64,000 nucleotides of DNA from Deltaproteobacteria bacterium (GCA_022711595.1 JAKLET010000004.1:1-64000); one strand, 5' to 3'. Positions 17,569 to 27,123 are shown, counted from the first letter of the stretch. Notes: a model not told the origin generated them from the sequence alone. Made by a program: numbers and translations.

Positions 17569-17600
17569 CGGCGCCCCTTTTTACCTTGAGATTTTACATG

Positions 17601-17629
17601 TTGACATATATTATGTACATGCAAATAAC
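17601..17629 (+). promoter_or_regulatory. Candidate sigma-70 promoter upstream of the DUF72 gene
   Basis: TTGACA at 17601-17606, a 17-base spacer and AATAAC at 17624-17629. The spacer contains an imperfect palindrome (TGACATA-TAT-TATGTACA) that could be an operator. Confidence 0.5.
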
Positions 17630-17648
17630 TTGTCAAACCAAAAAAGAA

Positions 17649-18464
17649 ATGGGTGAGATACTTATCGGAACGAGCGGATTTTCTTTTGATGACTGGGTTG
17701 GAGAGGTCTATCCTGCGGGCATCAAAAAACAGGAAATGCTCCCCTATTATGCGAACAAGATGGGATTTAGAGCCCTGGAGGTCAATTACACCTATTATGC
17801 GATGCCGTCACATAAAACAATGGAATCATTCACCAGGCGGACGCCGGCTGATTTTTCTTTTGTTGTGAAAGCCTATAAAGGCATCACGCATGACCTCGGA
17901 GATGATATATCGGCCACATGCAGACTATTCAAGGAAGGCATCAAGCCGCTTGGCCCCGGCATGAAGGCCCTTCTCTTCCAGTTTCCCTATATGTTCGGGC
18001 CGACGGACGAGAATATCGGGTACCTGAAAAAACTGCGCGACGAGTTCACGGGATACGAATCGGTCATCGAGTTTCGCAATGCCGGGTGGTTCGAAGAAAA
18101 ATATTATGATCTTCTCAGGGAGCTCTCGCTGGGTTCCTGCATAGTTGACGAACCGAAGCTGAAAGGACTCATGCCTTTCGTGCCCGAGCTGACGTCTCAG
18201 ACGGGTTATTTCCGGTTTCACGGCCGCAACAGGAGATGGTTCAGGGAGCCTGTCGATATCCGGTATGATTATCTGTACACGGATAAGGAACTCAGGGCTT
18301 TCGTGGCGCCGATCAGGGATGTGGCTAAAAAAGCGAAGGCAACATTTGTCTTTTTCAACAACTGTCATGCAGGCAAGGCGGTAAAGAACGCCCTGATGAT
18401 GATAGAGATGCTCAGGGAAGAACCTGTCTTCACGATGCCTGCCTGCAGATACCGGGATAATTGA
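17649..18464 (+). CDS. DUF72-family protein
   Basis: A 271-residue TIM-barrel protein of the DUF72 family (YecE-like). The opening ILIGTSGFSFDDWVGEVYP, then the FRALEVNYTYYAMPS and FSFVVKAYKGITH segments are diagnostic; YFRFHGRNRRW follows later. The biochemical role of this family is unsettled. ATG at 17649 is chosen over an upstream in-frame start because homology begins right there and a promoter lies just before. Confidence 0.88.
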   Translation: MGEILIGTSGFSFDDWVGEVYPAGIKKQEMLPYYANKMGFRALEVNYTYYAMPSHKTMESFTRRTPADFSFVVKAYKGITHDLGDDISATCRLFKEGIKPLGPGMKALLFQFPYMFGPTDENIGYLKKLRDEFTGYESVIEFRNAGWFEEKYYDLLRELSLGSCIVDEPKLKGLMPFVPELTSQTGYFRFHGRNRRWFREPVDIRYDYLYTDKELRAFVAPIRDVAKKAKATFVFFNNCHAGKAVKNALMMIEMLREEPVFTMPACRYRDN

Positions 18465-18475
18465 GGGAAAACCAC

Positions 18476-19834
18476 ATGAATAATGAGATATTCAGGGAAT
18501 ATGACATCAGGGGAAACGTCGAGAGGGACCTCACTGACGATGTCGTCCGCAATATCGGCAGGGCCTTCGCGTCATACATGCATGAAAGGGGCAGAAATAA
18601 AGCCTCTCTGGCGCGTGATTGCCGGCTCTCTTCCGAACATTACCGCGATCTCCTCATGGAGGCAATGATGGAAAGCGGTCTTGCGGTCACTGACATCGGC
18701 CTTGTGCCAACGCCTCTTTTCTACTACTCCCTTTTCAATCTCGATGTCGAAGGCGGGATCATGGTGACGGGAAGCCATAACCCTCCCACGATGAACGGTT
18801 TCAAGGTCGCCGTCGGCAGATCGACGATCTGGGGAGAACAGATACAGGACATCAGAAAGATCATCGAGGCAAAGAGGTTCGTAAGCGGCACGGGTTCGCA
18901 GCTTGAATACGGCCGTATTGTTGACGATTATTACGCCTACCTGCGTTCCAACATTAAAATCGGAAAGCGTTTCAAGGTTGTCATTGACGCCGGCAACGGT
19001 ACCGGCGGGGTCATTGCAGCACCAATAATGAGAGAGTTCGGTCAGGATGTGACGGAGCTTTTTTGTGATATGGACGGTCATTTCCCCAACCATTTTCCCG
19101 ACCCCACCGTCGAAAAGAACCTTGCCGCTCTTAGAAAGACCGTTGTCGAAGAGAAGGCCGATGTGGGCATCGGTTACGACGGTGACGCCGACCGGATAGG
19201 CGTTGTCGATGAAAAAGGCGGCATAATCTGGGGTGATTACCTCATGCTGATCTTTTCCCGGAGTGTTGCGAAGAAGAACAAGGGGGGCACGTTCGTTTCC
19301 GAGGTGAAGTGTTCCAGGAACCTCTTTGCCGATATCGAGAAAAACGGGGGCGTGCCCGTTATGTGGAAGGCGGGCCATTCCCTTATAAAACAGAAGATGA
19401 AAGAGACGGGCGCCCTGATGGGCGGAGAGATGAGCGGTCATATCTTTTTCGCCGACAGATTCTTCGGATACGATGATGCTGTTTATGCAACACTGAGGTT
19501 CCTGGAGATAATGGAAGAAGAGGGCAGGCCCGTATCCGAGTTTCTCAGCGATCTGCCCAGGACATGGTCCACGCCGGAGATCCGCGTGGATTGCGGCGAT
19601 GACGTGAAATTTGATGTTGTGCGAGAGCTCACGGAGCACTATCGCGGAAAGTACCCGGTCATCGATATCGACGGTGTGAGGGCCATCATGGACGACGGCT
19701 GGGGGCTGGTGAGACCCTCGAATACTCAGCCCATGCTGGTTTTGCGTTTCGAAGCCGACACGCCCGAGGCCCTGGAACGTATCCAGTCGATGGTCATGGA
19801 AGACCTGGAAAGGATAATGAAGAAGTACAGGTGA
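18476..19834 (+). CDS. manB: Phosphomannomutase/phosphoglucomutase (AlgC/ManB type)
   Basis: A 452-residue cytoplasmic enzyme interconverting hexose-1- and hexose-6-phosphates for polysaccharide and LPS precursors. Motifs in order: FREYDIRGN at the start, the phosphoserine loop VTGSHNPP near residue 98, the metal loop GYDGDADRIG near 240, the sugar-binding GEMSGHIFF near 322 and RPSNTQPMLVLRFEA near the C-terminus. ATG at 18476 has GAGGG upstream. The stop TGA is formed by the first heptamer of the repeat array that follows. Confidence 0.92.
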   Translation: MNNEIFREYDIRGNVERDLTDDVVRNIGRAFASYMHERGRNKASLARDCRLSSEHYRDLLMEAMMESGLAVTDIGLVPTPLFYYSLFNLDVEGGIMVTGSHNPPTMNGFKVAVGRSTIWGEQIQDIRKIIEAKRFVSGTGSQLEYGRIVDDYYAYLRSNIKIGKRFKVVIDAGNGTGGVIAAPIMREFGQDVTELFCDMDGHFPNHFPDPTVEKNLAALRKTVVEEKADVGIGYDGDADRIGVVDEKGGIIWGDYLMLIFSRSVAKKNKGGTFVSEVKCSRNLFADIEKNGGVPVMWKAGHSLIKQKMKETGALMGGEMSGHIFFADRFFGYDDAVYATLRFLEIMEEEGRPVSEFLSDLPRTWSTPEIRVDCGDDVKFDVVRELTEHYRGKYPVIDIDGVRAIMDDGWGLVRPSNTQPMLVLRFEADTPEALERIQSMVMEDLERIMKKYR

Positions 19835-19949
19835 TGGGTTATAGGTGATAGGTCATAGGTCATAGGTGATAGGTAGGAGAGTTTTTTCCATAACCCATAA
19901 CCCATAACCTATGACCTGTCTTTTATCTTTTCCATCACCCATAACCTGT
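19830..19949. repeat. Inverted arms of 7-mer words (GGTNATR / YATNACC)
   Basis: Seven heptamers in a row (GGTGATG GGTTATA GGTGATA GGTCATA GGTCATA GGTGATA GGTAGGA) run from 19830 to 19878 and include the phosphomannomutase stop codon. After an 11-base T-rich loop the complementary words CATAACC CATAACC CATAACC TATGACC follow (19889-19919), with a third short block CATCACC CATAACC at 19933-19949. This is the clearest example of the family in the window. Confidence 0.93.
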
Positions 19950-19974
19950 TTTTTTCGAGTAAAGCGAGAAAAAG

Positions 19975-22263
19975 ATGTTTGACATTCCCCGTCATATCCT
20001 CAGGCCCGCCCGGTATACCGGGATCGAGCCCAATCGTATAAGAAAAGACCTGAAGGACGTCGAGGTCCGTTTTGCCCTGTGTTACCCTGACGTGTACGAG
20101 ATCGCCATGTCCTATTACGGACTTTTCCTCCTCTATGAGATCGCCAACAATATCGATGGTGTATGGTGCGAGCGCTGTTTCGCGCCCTGGGCGGACATGG
20201 AAGAACATCTAAGGAAAAGTTCATCTGCCCTTGCGACCCTGGAATCGAAAACGCCGCTTCATGCCATGGATGTCATCGGTTTTTCCCTGACCTATGAGCT
20301 CAACGTGACGAACGTTCTCAATATGCTCGAACTGGGAAGGGTTAAGATCCGTGCCCGTGAACGCCGCGAAGGCGACCCGATCGTGATCGGCGGCGGCCCC
20401 CTCATGCTCAACCCCGGGCCTTACGGGCGGTTTTTCGATCTTATTGTTGCAGGTGAAGGGGACGAAGTCCTGGTTTCCATCCTGAAACTGGTGGGCGGCA
20501 TGAAGGGTGAGTCGAGAATCAGGGTCATTGAAGAGGCTTCCCGCCTGGAAGGGGTATATTCCCCTTTTTTTCCAAAGGAAGAGGTCAAACGCCTTTATGT
20601 CGGCGATCTTGACGAGGCGTATCATCCCGTCTGCCCGCCCATACCAACAGTGGACAGTGTACATAATCGTCTTAATATCGAGATATCGAGAGGTTGCGGA
20701 AACGGCTGCCGGTTCTGCATGGCGGGGTTCGGTTACCGCCCTTACAGGGAACGTTCGTTCGAGGCAGTGAAGGCCGCCATCGATGAGGGGCTCCGGCGTA
20801 CCGGATATGAGGAGATCTCCCTGCTCTCGCTTAGCTCCGGGGACTACGGACGTCTGTTCGATGTGCTTGAATACGCGAAGAGTGAGTATAAAGGATTGTC
20901 TGTGAGTCTGCCTTCGCTGAAGATCGGCAGCATCGGCGACGAAGAGATCACCGCAATGGGCCAGATGGCGCGGACCGGGTTCACCTTTGCCCTTGAAGCG
21001 CCCACGGCGGGCCTGAGATCGCGGCTCAATAAGAACATCGATGTGGACAGCCTTGTCAGACAGCTTCCCGTTCTCAAGGACCTCGGCTGGCGAAGGCTCA
21101 AGCTTTATCTAATGGTTGGTTTTCCCTGGGAGACGGAAGAGGACCTTGTTGCAATACGCGAGGTTATCGCCCCTTTCAGGGCGGCAGGTATGGATGTTAA
21201 TCTTTCGGTGTCCCCCTTCATTCCAAAGCCCCATACCCCGTTCCAATGGCTGCCGATGGACGATGAAAGGGTCCTGACCGACAAGATCATGTTCATAAAG
21301 GATGCCCTTAAGAAAAAGGGTGCCAGGGTGCGATACCGCGACACCGCGGTAAGCGTCGTCGAAGGTATTGTCGCTCGTGGAGACGAACATCTTGCCGGGC
21401 TCTTCGAACATCTCCACGCACACGGTGTCAGACTTGAGGCCTGGAGGGAATTTTTCTCATTTGAGCCCTACCGTCAGTGGTTCGAAGAAAACGCGATCGA
21501 CGCGGGCCGATACACCGGCGCCCGCGACACAGAAGCGAGGCTCCCATGGGACGTCGTGGACATGGGCTGCAGAAAATCCTTTCTCCTGAAGGAACTGGAA
21601 AAGGCCCGATCGGGGGATATGACTGAAGATTGCCTGACCGGTTGTGCCGGATGCGGTCTCGAGTGTTCGTCGGGTATGTGCGCTCCGCAGACGCCCCGGA
21701 TGGATGTGGCGCGGTCCCCGATCAATACCGCGGGCTCGTTGTCGACAGAAGCAGGTCCAGGATTGTCCAAAAAGTTCACCTTCCGTTACGGAAAATTTGG
21801 GGACGCCCGTTATATAGGGCATCTCGATACGATGAGCATCCTTGTCAGGGCGATGAAGGCCTCGGACATAACGATAAAGATGCGCGGCAAATACCACCCT
21901 TTGCCGAAGATAGCGCTGACTGATGCCCTTCCGGTGGGTGTAGAAAGCACCTTCGAGTTCATCGAGATCGAGACGGATGCCGCTGCAATAATAGGCCCCC
22001 CGACGATCGGCAGGATAAACGAAACGCTCCCCTCGGGCATGAAGATATACGAGTTTATTGAAGGACCCTTGAAAGATGTGGTAAAAGATTATCTCTTCGT
22101 GCTTGTCACCGATAAAGAGCATGAGGGTGAATTTGAGAAATGGAGGGTTTCCGGTGACAGATCATTCCTTTTGTGGCGGGGCAGGGGCATCAAGCAGCTG
22201 TGGTCGCAGGGCGGTTTCAGCAGGATCATTAAAATAGGATCGGGAAGGATCAATGGCATCTGA
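19975..22263 (+). CDS. Radical SAM protein (TIGR03960) fused to a DUF2344 (TIGR03936) domain
   Basis: A 762-residue protein. The N-terminal part resembles a B12-binding-like fold, then comes a radical SAM core with the 4Fe-4S cysteines C241, C245 and C248 (RGCGNGCRFC). A further Cys-rich stretch (CLTGCAGCGLECSSGMC, around residues 552-568) links to a C-terminal DUF2344 domain starting FTFRYGKFGDARYIGHLD. This fusion is commonly found next to RNase E/G genes, as here, with an 11-base overlap. Its substrate is not established; an RNA- or translation-related role is inferred from context only. Confidence 0.88.
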   Translation: MFDIPRHILRPARYTGIEPNRIRKDLKDVEVRFALCYPDVYEIAMSYYGLFLLYEIANNIDGVWCERCFAPWADMEEHLRKSSSALATLESKTPLHAMDVIGFSLTYELNVTNVLNMLELGRVKIRARERREGDPIVIGGGPLMLNPGPYGRFFDLIVAGEGDEVLVSILKLVGGMKGESRIRVIEEASRLEGVYSPFFPKEEVKRLYVGDLDEAYHPVCPPIPTVDSVHNRLNIEISRGCGNGCRFCMAGFGYRPYRERSFEAVKAAIDEGLRRTGYEEISLLSLSSGDYGRLFDVLEYAKSEYKGLSVSLPSLKIGSIGDEEITAMGQMARTGFTFALEAPTAGLRSRLNKNIDVDSLVRQLPVLKDLGWRRLKLYLMVGFPWETEEDLVAIREVIAPFRAAGMDVNLSVSPFIPKPHTPFQWLPMDDERVLTDKIMFIKDALKKKGARVRYRDTAVSVVEGIVARGDEHLAGLFEHLHAHGVRLEAWREFFSFEPYRQWFEENAIDAGRYTGARDTEARLPWDVVDMGCRKSFLLKELEKARSGDMTEDCLTGCAGCGLECSSGMCAPQTPRMDVARSPINTAGSLSTEAGPGLSKKFTFRYGKFGDARYIGHLDTMSILVRAMKASDITIKMRGKYHPLPKIALTDALPVGVESTFEFIEIETDAAAIIGPPTIGRINETLPSGMKIYEFIEGPLKDVVKDYLFVLVTDKEHEGEFEKWRVSGDRSFLLWRGRGIKQLWSQGGFSRIIKIGSGRINGI

Positions 22264-23734
22264 ACTTATTATAAACGTGACGTACAATGAAACGAGGATA
22301 GCCTTTCTCGAAAACGGCAGCCTTGTCGAATTCTTCATTGAAAAAAAGAACAGCCACAGCATGGTCGGCAGCATATACAAGGGCAAGGTTGTCAGGATAG
22401 TGCCCGGGATGGACGCCGCCTTCATCGATATCGGGCTGGAGAAATCGGCCTTCCTTTATGTGGGTGATATCATCCTCGATCGAATGATGTACGAGGAATT
22501 CGACGGTTCCGATTATCATTTCGAGGCCGGCGAGAGGATAGAGGGTGTTCTCGAAGACGGACAGGAGCTGATCGTGCAGGTTTCCCGTGAACCTATCGGC
22601 CAAAAAGGCACAAGGGTGACCTCGAAGATAACCCTGCCGGGCAGGCTCCTTGTTCTCATGCCCGGAACGGATCACATCGGGGTTTCCCGGAAGATAGAGG
22701 ATGAAGAAGAACGCAAGCGCCTGGCCACCGTAATGAAGGACATATGTCCCAGGGGTTACGGGCTTATCGCCAGAACGGCCTCTGATGGCAAGGGCGCTGA
22801 AGAGCTCGAGGCAGACCTGAACTTCCTGAAACGCATCTGGGAGAGCATACAGGAGAAATCAAAAGGCGTAAGGGCGCCTTCGATCCTCCACCAGGAACTT
22901 GGCATCATCTTCAGGGTGATCAGGGACCTCCATTCCCATAACCTGAAAAAGGTCATCGTCGACGATGAGTACATCTTCAGCCGCCTTGAAGGATTTCTGA
23001 AGGAATATCTGCCCGAAGAGGGATGCGAAGTGACTTTTTTTGATGAAAAAGACCCGATTTTTGAGGTTTACGGCATAGAGATGGAGGTCACAAAGCTGCT
23101 TCAAAAGAAGATATGGCTCAAATCAGGCGGATATATCGTCCTCGATTACACGGAGGCGTTGACGGTCATTGATGTTAATACCGGCAGGTACCTTGGCAAA
23201 AAGGACCTGGAGGATACCATCCTGAGGACGAACCTCGAGGCCGTCAAGGAGATAGCCTACCAGATCCGCCTTCGCAATATCGGCGGGATAATCATCATAG
23301 ATTTCATTGATATGGAACGCAAGGAATCCAGGGAAACCGTCTTTCAATCACTGATGGAGGCACTCAAGAAGGACAGGATCAAGACCTTTGCCTATCCGAT
23401 CAGCGAGCTGGGGCTGGTGCAGATCACAAGAAAACGAACCCGTCACAACGTTGTCAACCTGCTGACGGAGACATGCCCGAACTGCGACGGCTCCGGCTAC
23501 ATCAAGTCCAGGTTTACCGTCTGCTATGAAGTGTTGAGAGAACTGAAGAGCGCTTGCAGAAAAGGCGAGGGGAGGGTGTTCAACATCTACCTCGCTCCCG
23601 ATGTGGCAGACCTTCTCTATGAAGAGGAGAAGAGCTCTCTGGAGCATATTGAGACAACCCATAAAACGAAGGTCAACCTCATTGCCAACCCCGATTTCGG
23701 CATCGATAAGTTCCAGATCGAAGGGATAATGTGA
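22253..23734 (+). CDS. rng: Ribonuclease E/G family endoribonuclease
   Basis: A 493-residue RNA-processing enzyme. The S1 domain (SIYKGKVVRIVPGMDAAFID), the DNase I-like catalytic part with the two metal-binding Asp (ALTVIDVNTGRY and IIIIDFIDMERK) and the zinc-link CPNCDGSGY can be followed in order. It lacks the long C-terminal scaffold of RNase E, so it is RNase G type. It overlaps the preceding gene by 11 bases and is followed by ispE after nine. Confidence 0.93.
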   Translation: MASELIINVTYNETRIAFLENGSLVEFFIEKKNSHSMVGSIYKGKVVRIVPGMDAAFIDIGLEKSAFLYVGDIILDRMMYEEFDGSDYHFEAGERIEGVLEDGQELIVQVSREPIGQKGTRVTSKITLPGRLLVLMPGTDHIGVSRKIEDEEERKRLATVMKDICPRGYGLIARTASDGKGAEELEADLNFLKRIWESIQEKSKGVRAPSILHQELGIIFRVIRDLHSHNLKKVIVDDEYIFSRLEGFLKEYLPEEGCEVTFFDEKDPIFEVYGIEMEVTKLLQKKIWLKSGGYIVLDYTEALTVIDVNTGRYLGKKDLEDTILRTNLEAVKEIAYQIRLRNIGGIIIIDFIDMERKESRETVFQSLMEALKKDRIKTFAYPISELGLVQITRKRTRHNVVNLLTETCPNCDGSGYIKSRFTVCYEVLRELKSACRKGEGRVFNIYLAPDVADLLYEEEKSSLEHIETTHKTKVNLIANPDFGIDKFQIEGIM

Positions 23735-23743
23735 GCAAAGGAC

Positions 23744-24580
23744 ATGAAAAAGACCGTTCTTTCTCCCGCCAAGGTAAATCTTTACCTCAAGGTCATCTCT
23801 AAGAGACCCGATGGTTATCACAACATTCAGAGCGTTGTCGACATTGTGTCTGTTTACGACACGATCCATATTGAGGACATTGAAGGAGACGGGATCGTTA
23901 TCGGAGACGACAGGGGGGTGCTCCCCCAGGGCGAGGCCAATACCGTCTTCCGTGCCGTGCGCGCCCTCAGGGAGGCGGCCTCGGTCCGCCGCGGTGTGCG
24001 CGTCTTCATTGAAAAGCGCATTCCCATAGGAAGCGGCCTGGGAGGTCCGAGCACCAACGCGGCGACGGTCCTGAAAGAGCTCAGGGACCACTGGGAGCTT
24101 TCCCTCGGAGACGAAGAGCTGCGGCGCATAGGCGCGGGTATCGGCGCCGATGTGCCGTTGTTCCTTTACGGGAGATCCTGCGTCATGGAGGGAACGGGTG
24201 ATATCATAAGCCCCGTCAGCCTTCCAAAGATGTGGTATGTCATTGTCTATCCCAACGTTGCCATATCAACGAAGACGGTCTATGAAGGTCTTAAAATCGT
24301 GTTGACAAATAAAGAGAATGATATTAAATTGAGGGGTAATTTTAAAAACACATGTGACATTGCGAGCATTTTGGAAAATGACCTCGAACGTGTCGGTATG
24401 ACAATGTGCCCACAAATTGGAGAGATTAAAACAAAATTGAAAGAAGCGAAGGCCCTCGGATCGCTTATGAGCGGAAGCGGTTCTTCGGTGTTCGGAATAT
24501 TTGCCAATGAAGAAGACGCATGGCAGGCGTCTTCTATTATAAATAACCTGGGGGTTGTCTTTGTTGCGTATAGTTTATAG
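23744..24580 (+). CDS. ispE: 4-diphosphocytidyl-2-C-methyl-D-erythritol kinase
   Basis: A 278-residue GHMP kinase of the MEP isoprenoid pathway. LSPAKVNLYLKVISKRPDGYH at the start and the ATP-binding loop PIGSGLGGPSTNAATV near residue 95 identify it; GSLMSGSGSSVFG is the third GHMP motif. The part from about 24290 to 24440 is visibly more AT-rich than the rest and holds a promoter-like sequence (see separate entry). Confidence 0.93.
   Translation: MKKTVLSPAKVNLYLKVISKRPDGYHNIQSVVDIVSVYDTIHIEDIEGDGIVIGDDRGVLPQGEANTVFRAVRALREAASVRRGVRVFIEKRIPIGSGLGGPSTNAATVLKELRDHWELSLGDEELRRIGAGIGADVPLFLYGRSCVMEGTGDIISPVSLPKMWYVIVYPNVAISTKTVYEGLKIVLTNKENDIKLRGNFKNTCDIASILENDLERVGMTMCPQIGEIKTKLKEAKALGSLMSGSGSSVFGIFANEEDAWQASSIINNLGVVFVAYSL
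24304..24332 (+). promoter_or_regulatory. Candidate promoter inside ispE, ahead of spoVG-tRNA-prs
   Basis: TTGACA at 24304-24309, an exact 17-base spacer and TAAATT at 24327-24332, in the AT-rich part of ispE. It could drive spoVG, the tRNA and prs independently of the upstream operon. Confidence 0.45.
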
Positions 24581-24595
24581 GGAGGGAATTATTTT

Positions 24596-24874
24596 ATGGA
24601 GATTACTGATGTAAGGATATTTCCTGTAAACGAGAAACGGGTAAAGGCTTATGCGTCGATAGTGTTTGACGATTGTTTTATTGTCCGGGATCTCAAGGTT
24701 ATCAGTATCGACAACAGGACGTTTGTTGCCATGCCGAGCAAAAAGATGAAGGACGGGACGTTTCGCGATACAGTCCATCCTTTGAACAACAGTGCAAGGC
24801 AGATGGTCGAGGCAAGTGTTCTCGGCGCTTATGAAAAAGAGGTCAACAGGGTGAACGGGGAGAATTTGGAGTAA
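24596..24874 (+). CDS. spoVG: SpoVG family protein
   Basis: A 92-residue nucleic-acid-binding regulator. [20 protein letters not shown] and [16 protein letters not shown] are characteristic of the family, first studied in Bacillus septation and sporulation but common in deltaproteobacteria as well. GGAGGG lies upstream. Its position between ispE and tRNA-Gln/prs is a recurrent arrangement. Confidence 0.93.
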   Translation: MEITDVRIFPVNEKRVKAYASIVFDDCFIVRDLKVISIDNRTFVAMPSKKMKDGTFRDTVHPLNNSARQMVEASVLGAYEKEVNRVNGENLE

Positions 24875-24881
24875 TAAAATT

Positions 24882-24953
24882 TGGGGTGTCGTCAAGCGGT
24901 AAGACACAGGCCTTTGGAGCCTGCATTCGGAGGTTCGAATCCTCCCGCCCCAG
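24882..24953 (+). tRNA. tRNA-Gln (anticodon TTG)
   Basis: The acceptor arms TGGGGTG (24882-24888) and CGCCCCA (24946-24952) pair, with discriminator G at 24953. The anticodon stem CAGGC/GCCTG encloses the loop CTTTGGA with anticodon TTG; the T arm is GGAGG-TTCGAAT-CCTCC. The sequence after the discriminator is CAC, so the CCA end is not fully encoded. Confidence 0.95.
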
Positions 24954-24978
24954 CACAAATATATCAGGAGGGTTTCGA

Positions 24979-25914
24979 TTGGATAAACTCAGAATATTAA
25001 CTGGCAACGCAAACCCGGAACTGGCATTCAGGATCTGTGATTATCTCGGCGTGAAGCTCGCCAAGGCAAAAGTGAATCAGTTCAGCGACGGCGAGATACA
25101 GGTTGAGATCGATGAAAGCGTGCGTGGAATGGACACATTCGTGGTCCAGCCCACGTGTCCCCCTGTGAATCAGAATCTCATGGAGCTCCTTGTCATGCTG
25201 GACGCACTTAAACGCGCCTCCGCCGGAAGGATCACTGTCGTGATACCTTACTACGGATACGCAAGGCAGGACCGGAAGGTCTTACCCCGCACATCAATTT
25301 CTGCGCGGCTTGTGGCAAACCTGATAACCGTCGCGGGGGCATCGAGGATACTGGGCATGGACCTGCACGCGGGCCAGATCCAGGGCTTTTTTGATATCCC
25401 CGTCGATCACCTGTACGCGCTTCCCGTTCAACTCCAGTACGTAAAGAAGATCAAGGGCGAGATCGTGGTTGTTTCTCCCGATGCCGGCGGTGTGGAGAGG
25501 GCGCGAGAACTCGGCAAGAGGATAAACGCGACGATCGCGATCATCGACAAGAGGCGTGAGCGCGCGAACGTATCCAAGGTAATGCACGTCATAGGTGATG
25601 TGAACGGCAAAACAGCCATTCTCCTCGATGACATGATCGATACGGGCGGGACCATAGTTCAGGCGGCGCAGGCTCTGGTGGATAGCGGCGCGAAGGTCGT
25701 TTACGCCTGCTGTACCCATCCGGTGCTCTCCGGGGAGGCGATCGAAAGGATCAATAATTCACCGCTCAAGGAGCTCATCGCCACCAATACCATTCCTCTT
25801 TCGGACCAGGGAAAGAAATCGAAAAAGATAAAAATACTTGATGTTTCGCCAATACTCGGCGAGGCCATCAAGAGAATACACAGTGACGCATCTGTAAGTT
25901 CGTTGTTTATATAG
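24979..25914 (+). CDS. prs: Ribose-phosphate pyrophosphokinase
   Basis: A 311-residue enzyme that makes PRPP from ribose 5-phosphate and ATP for nucleotide, His and Trp synthesis. The start is TTG at 24979, preceded by CAGGAGGG; reading further upstream would run through the tRNA gene. [20 protein letters not shown], the flexible loop [10 protein letters not shown] and the PRPP-binding [13 protein letters not shown] and [11 protein letters not shown] are all present. Confidence 0.95.
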   Translation: MDKLRILTGNANPELAFRICDYLGVKLAKAKVNQFSDGEIQVEIDESVRGMDTFVVQPTCPPVNQNLMELLVMLDALKRASAGRITVVIPYYGYARQDRKVLPRTSISARLVANLITVAGASRILGMDLHAGQIQGFFDIPVDHLYALPVQLQYVKKIKGEIVVVSPDAGGVERARELGKRINATIAIIDKRRERANVSKVMHVIGDVNGKTAILLDDMIDTGGTIVQAAQALVDSGAKVVYACCTHPVLSGEAIERINNSPLKELIATNTIPLSDQGKKSKKIKILDVSPILGEAIKRIHSDASVSSLFI

Positions 25915-25929
25915 CAGGAGGAAATAATT

Positions 25930-26559
25930 ATGGAGCAGGTTTTGATCAAAGCAGACACAAGAAATGCAACAGGCAAGGGCATCGCGAGAAAGCTGCGGAG
26001 AGAAGGCAGGATCCCTGCGGTGCTCTACGGAAGAAACGTAGACCCCGTTTCAATAACCGTTTCGACGAAAGATTGGGAGAAGATAACCCGGCATATGAAG
26101 AGGAATGTCATCCTTGATATGGAGATCACTGGCGGCAAGGGTGTTGAGAACAGGCCGGTCATGGTTAAAGAGGTCCAGAAGGACGGCCTCGGTGTTAACG
26201 TGATGCACATCGATTTTCTCCAGGTTTCCATGGAGAGGACCGTCGAAGTGGAAGTCCCTATCCACCTGAAAGGAAAGTCAAAGGGCGAGATCCTGGGCGG
26301 CATCATCGATATCCACCTGAGGTCTGCCAGGGTCGAGTGCCTTCCTACACAGATCCCGGAAGAGATCGTTATCGATATTACCGAGCTTGATATCGGTGAT
26401 TCGGTCCATGTGAGCGACATATCGCTTCCCGGCGTGAAGATGATGGAGCAGGGCGGCACAGCGATCCTTTCCGTCATACCTCCTACGGTCGAGGAAAAGA
26501 AGGTTGTCGAAGAAGCGGCCGAAGTGACGGAAACCAAGGAGAAGGAAAAAGAGGAGTAA
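25930..26559 (+). CDS. rplY: 50S ribosomal protein L25/Ctc form
   Basis: A 209-residue protein of the long CTC type: an N-terminal L25 domain (NATGKGIARKLRREGRIPAVLYG) that binds 5S rRNA, and a C-terminal TL5 domain, ending in an acidic/basic tail (EVTETKEKEKEE). AGGAGG precedes the ATG. It sits between prs and pth as usual. Confidence 0.94.
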   Translation: MEQVLIKADTRNATGKGIARKLRREGRIPAVLYGRNVDPVSITVSTKDWEKITRHMKRNVILDMEITGGKGVENRPVMVKEVQKDGLGVNVMHIDFLQVSMERTVEVEVPIHLKGKSKGEILGGIIDIHLRSARVECLPTQIPEEIVIDITELDIGDSVHVSDISLPGVKMMEQGGTAILSVIPPTVEEKKVVEEAAEVTETKEKEKEE

Positions 26560-26565
26560 GGGTTA

Positions 26566-27123
26566 TTGCTTCTACTGTGCGGGCTTGGGAATAAGGGCTC
26601 CGGTTACACCTTTACGAGGCACAACATCGGTTATCTTGTTGTCGACCGATTCTCTGAGCGTTACAGGCTTCCAGTTACGAAAAAAGATTCGGGTTGCAGG
26701 GTCGGGACGAAAGAAGGCCTGATCCTTGCAAAACCCGATACCTACATGAACCTGTCCGGAGGGCCCATTGCAAAACTTGCCGGGAAATTCAATGTTTCCC
26801 CTGATTGCATGATCGTTGTCCATGATGACCTTGACATGGATCTCGGCAGGATGCGCATCCGTCTCGGCGGCAGGGACGGAGGGCATAAAGGGGTAAGGTC
26901 GATAATCGAGACGATGGGTACTGCCGATTTTTACCGTCTCAAAATCGGTATCGGCAGGAACCCTGTCGTGCCCGCCGAAGATTATGTCCTTGGCAGGTTC
27001 ACCCCGGAAGAGGCCGGAGAGCTTGCCGATATTATAGACACGGCATGCGATGCCCTGAAGACCTTCGTTGATGACGGAGGGGCGAAGGCCATGAGCCTCT
27101 TTAACAAGCGCCCTCCGGTGTGA
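26566..27123 (+). CDS. pth: Peptidyl-tRNA hydrolase
   Basis: A 185-residue enzyme that recycles peptidyl-tRNA released during translation. LCGLGNKGSGYTFTRHNIGY contains the catalytic His (residue 19 region), and KPDTYMNLSGGPI and VVHDDLDMDLGRMRIRLGG follow. The start is TTG at 26566 with AAGGG just upstream; no ATG is available at the homologous position. Confidence 0.94.
   Translation: MLLLCGLGNKGSGYTFTRHNIGYLVVDRFSERYRLPVTKKDSGCRVGTKEGLILAKPDTYMNLSGGPIAKLAGKFNVSPDCMIVVHDDLDMDLGRMRIRLGGRDGGHKGVRSIIETMGTADFYRLKIGIGRNPVVPAEDYVLGRFTPEEAGELADIIDTACDALKTFVDDGGAKAMSLFNKRPPV

Noticed and set aside
19830-19949. Possible CRISPR array.
   Set aside because: Words are 7 bases with no spacers, are degenerate, and are arranged as inverted arms. 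No cas gene is present anywhere in the window.
24886-24978. Upstream extension of the prs frame.
   Set aside because: It would translate through the tRNA-Gln gene. TTG at 24979 with CAGGAGGG gives the family-standard start.
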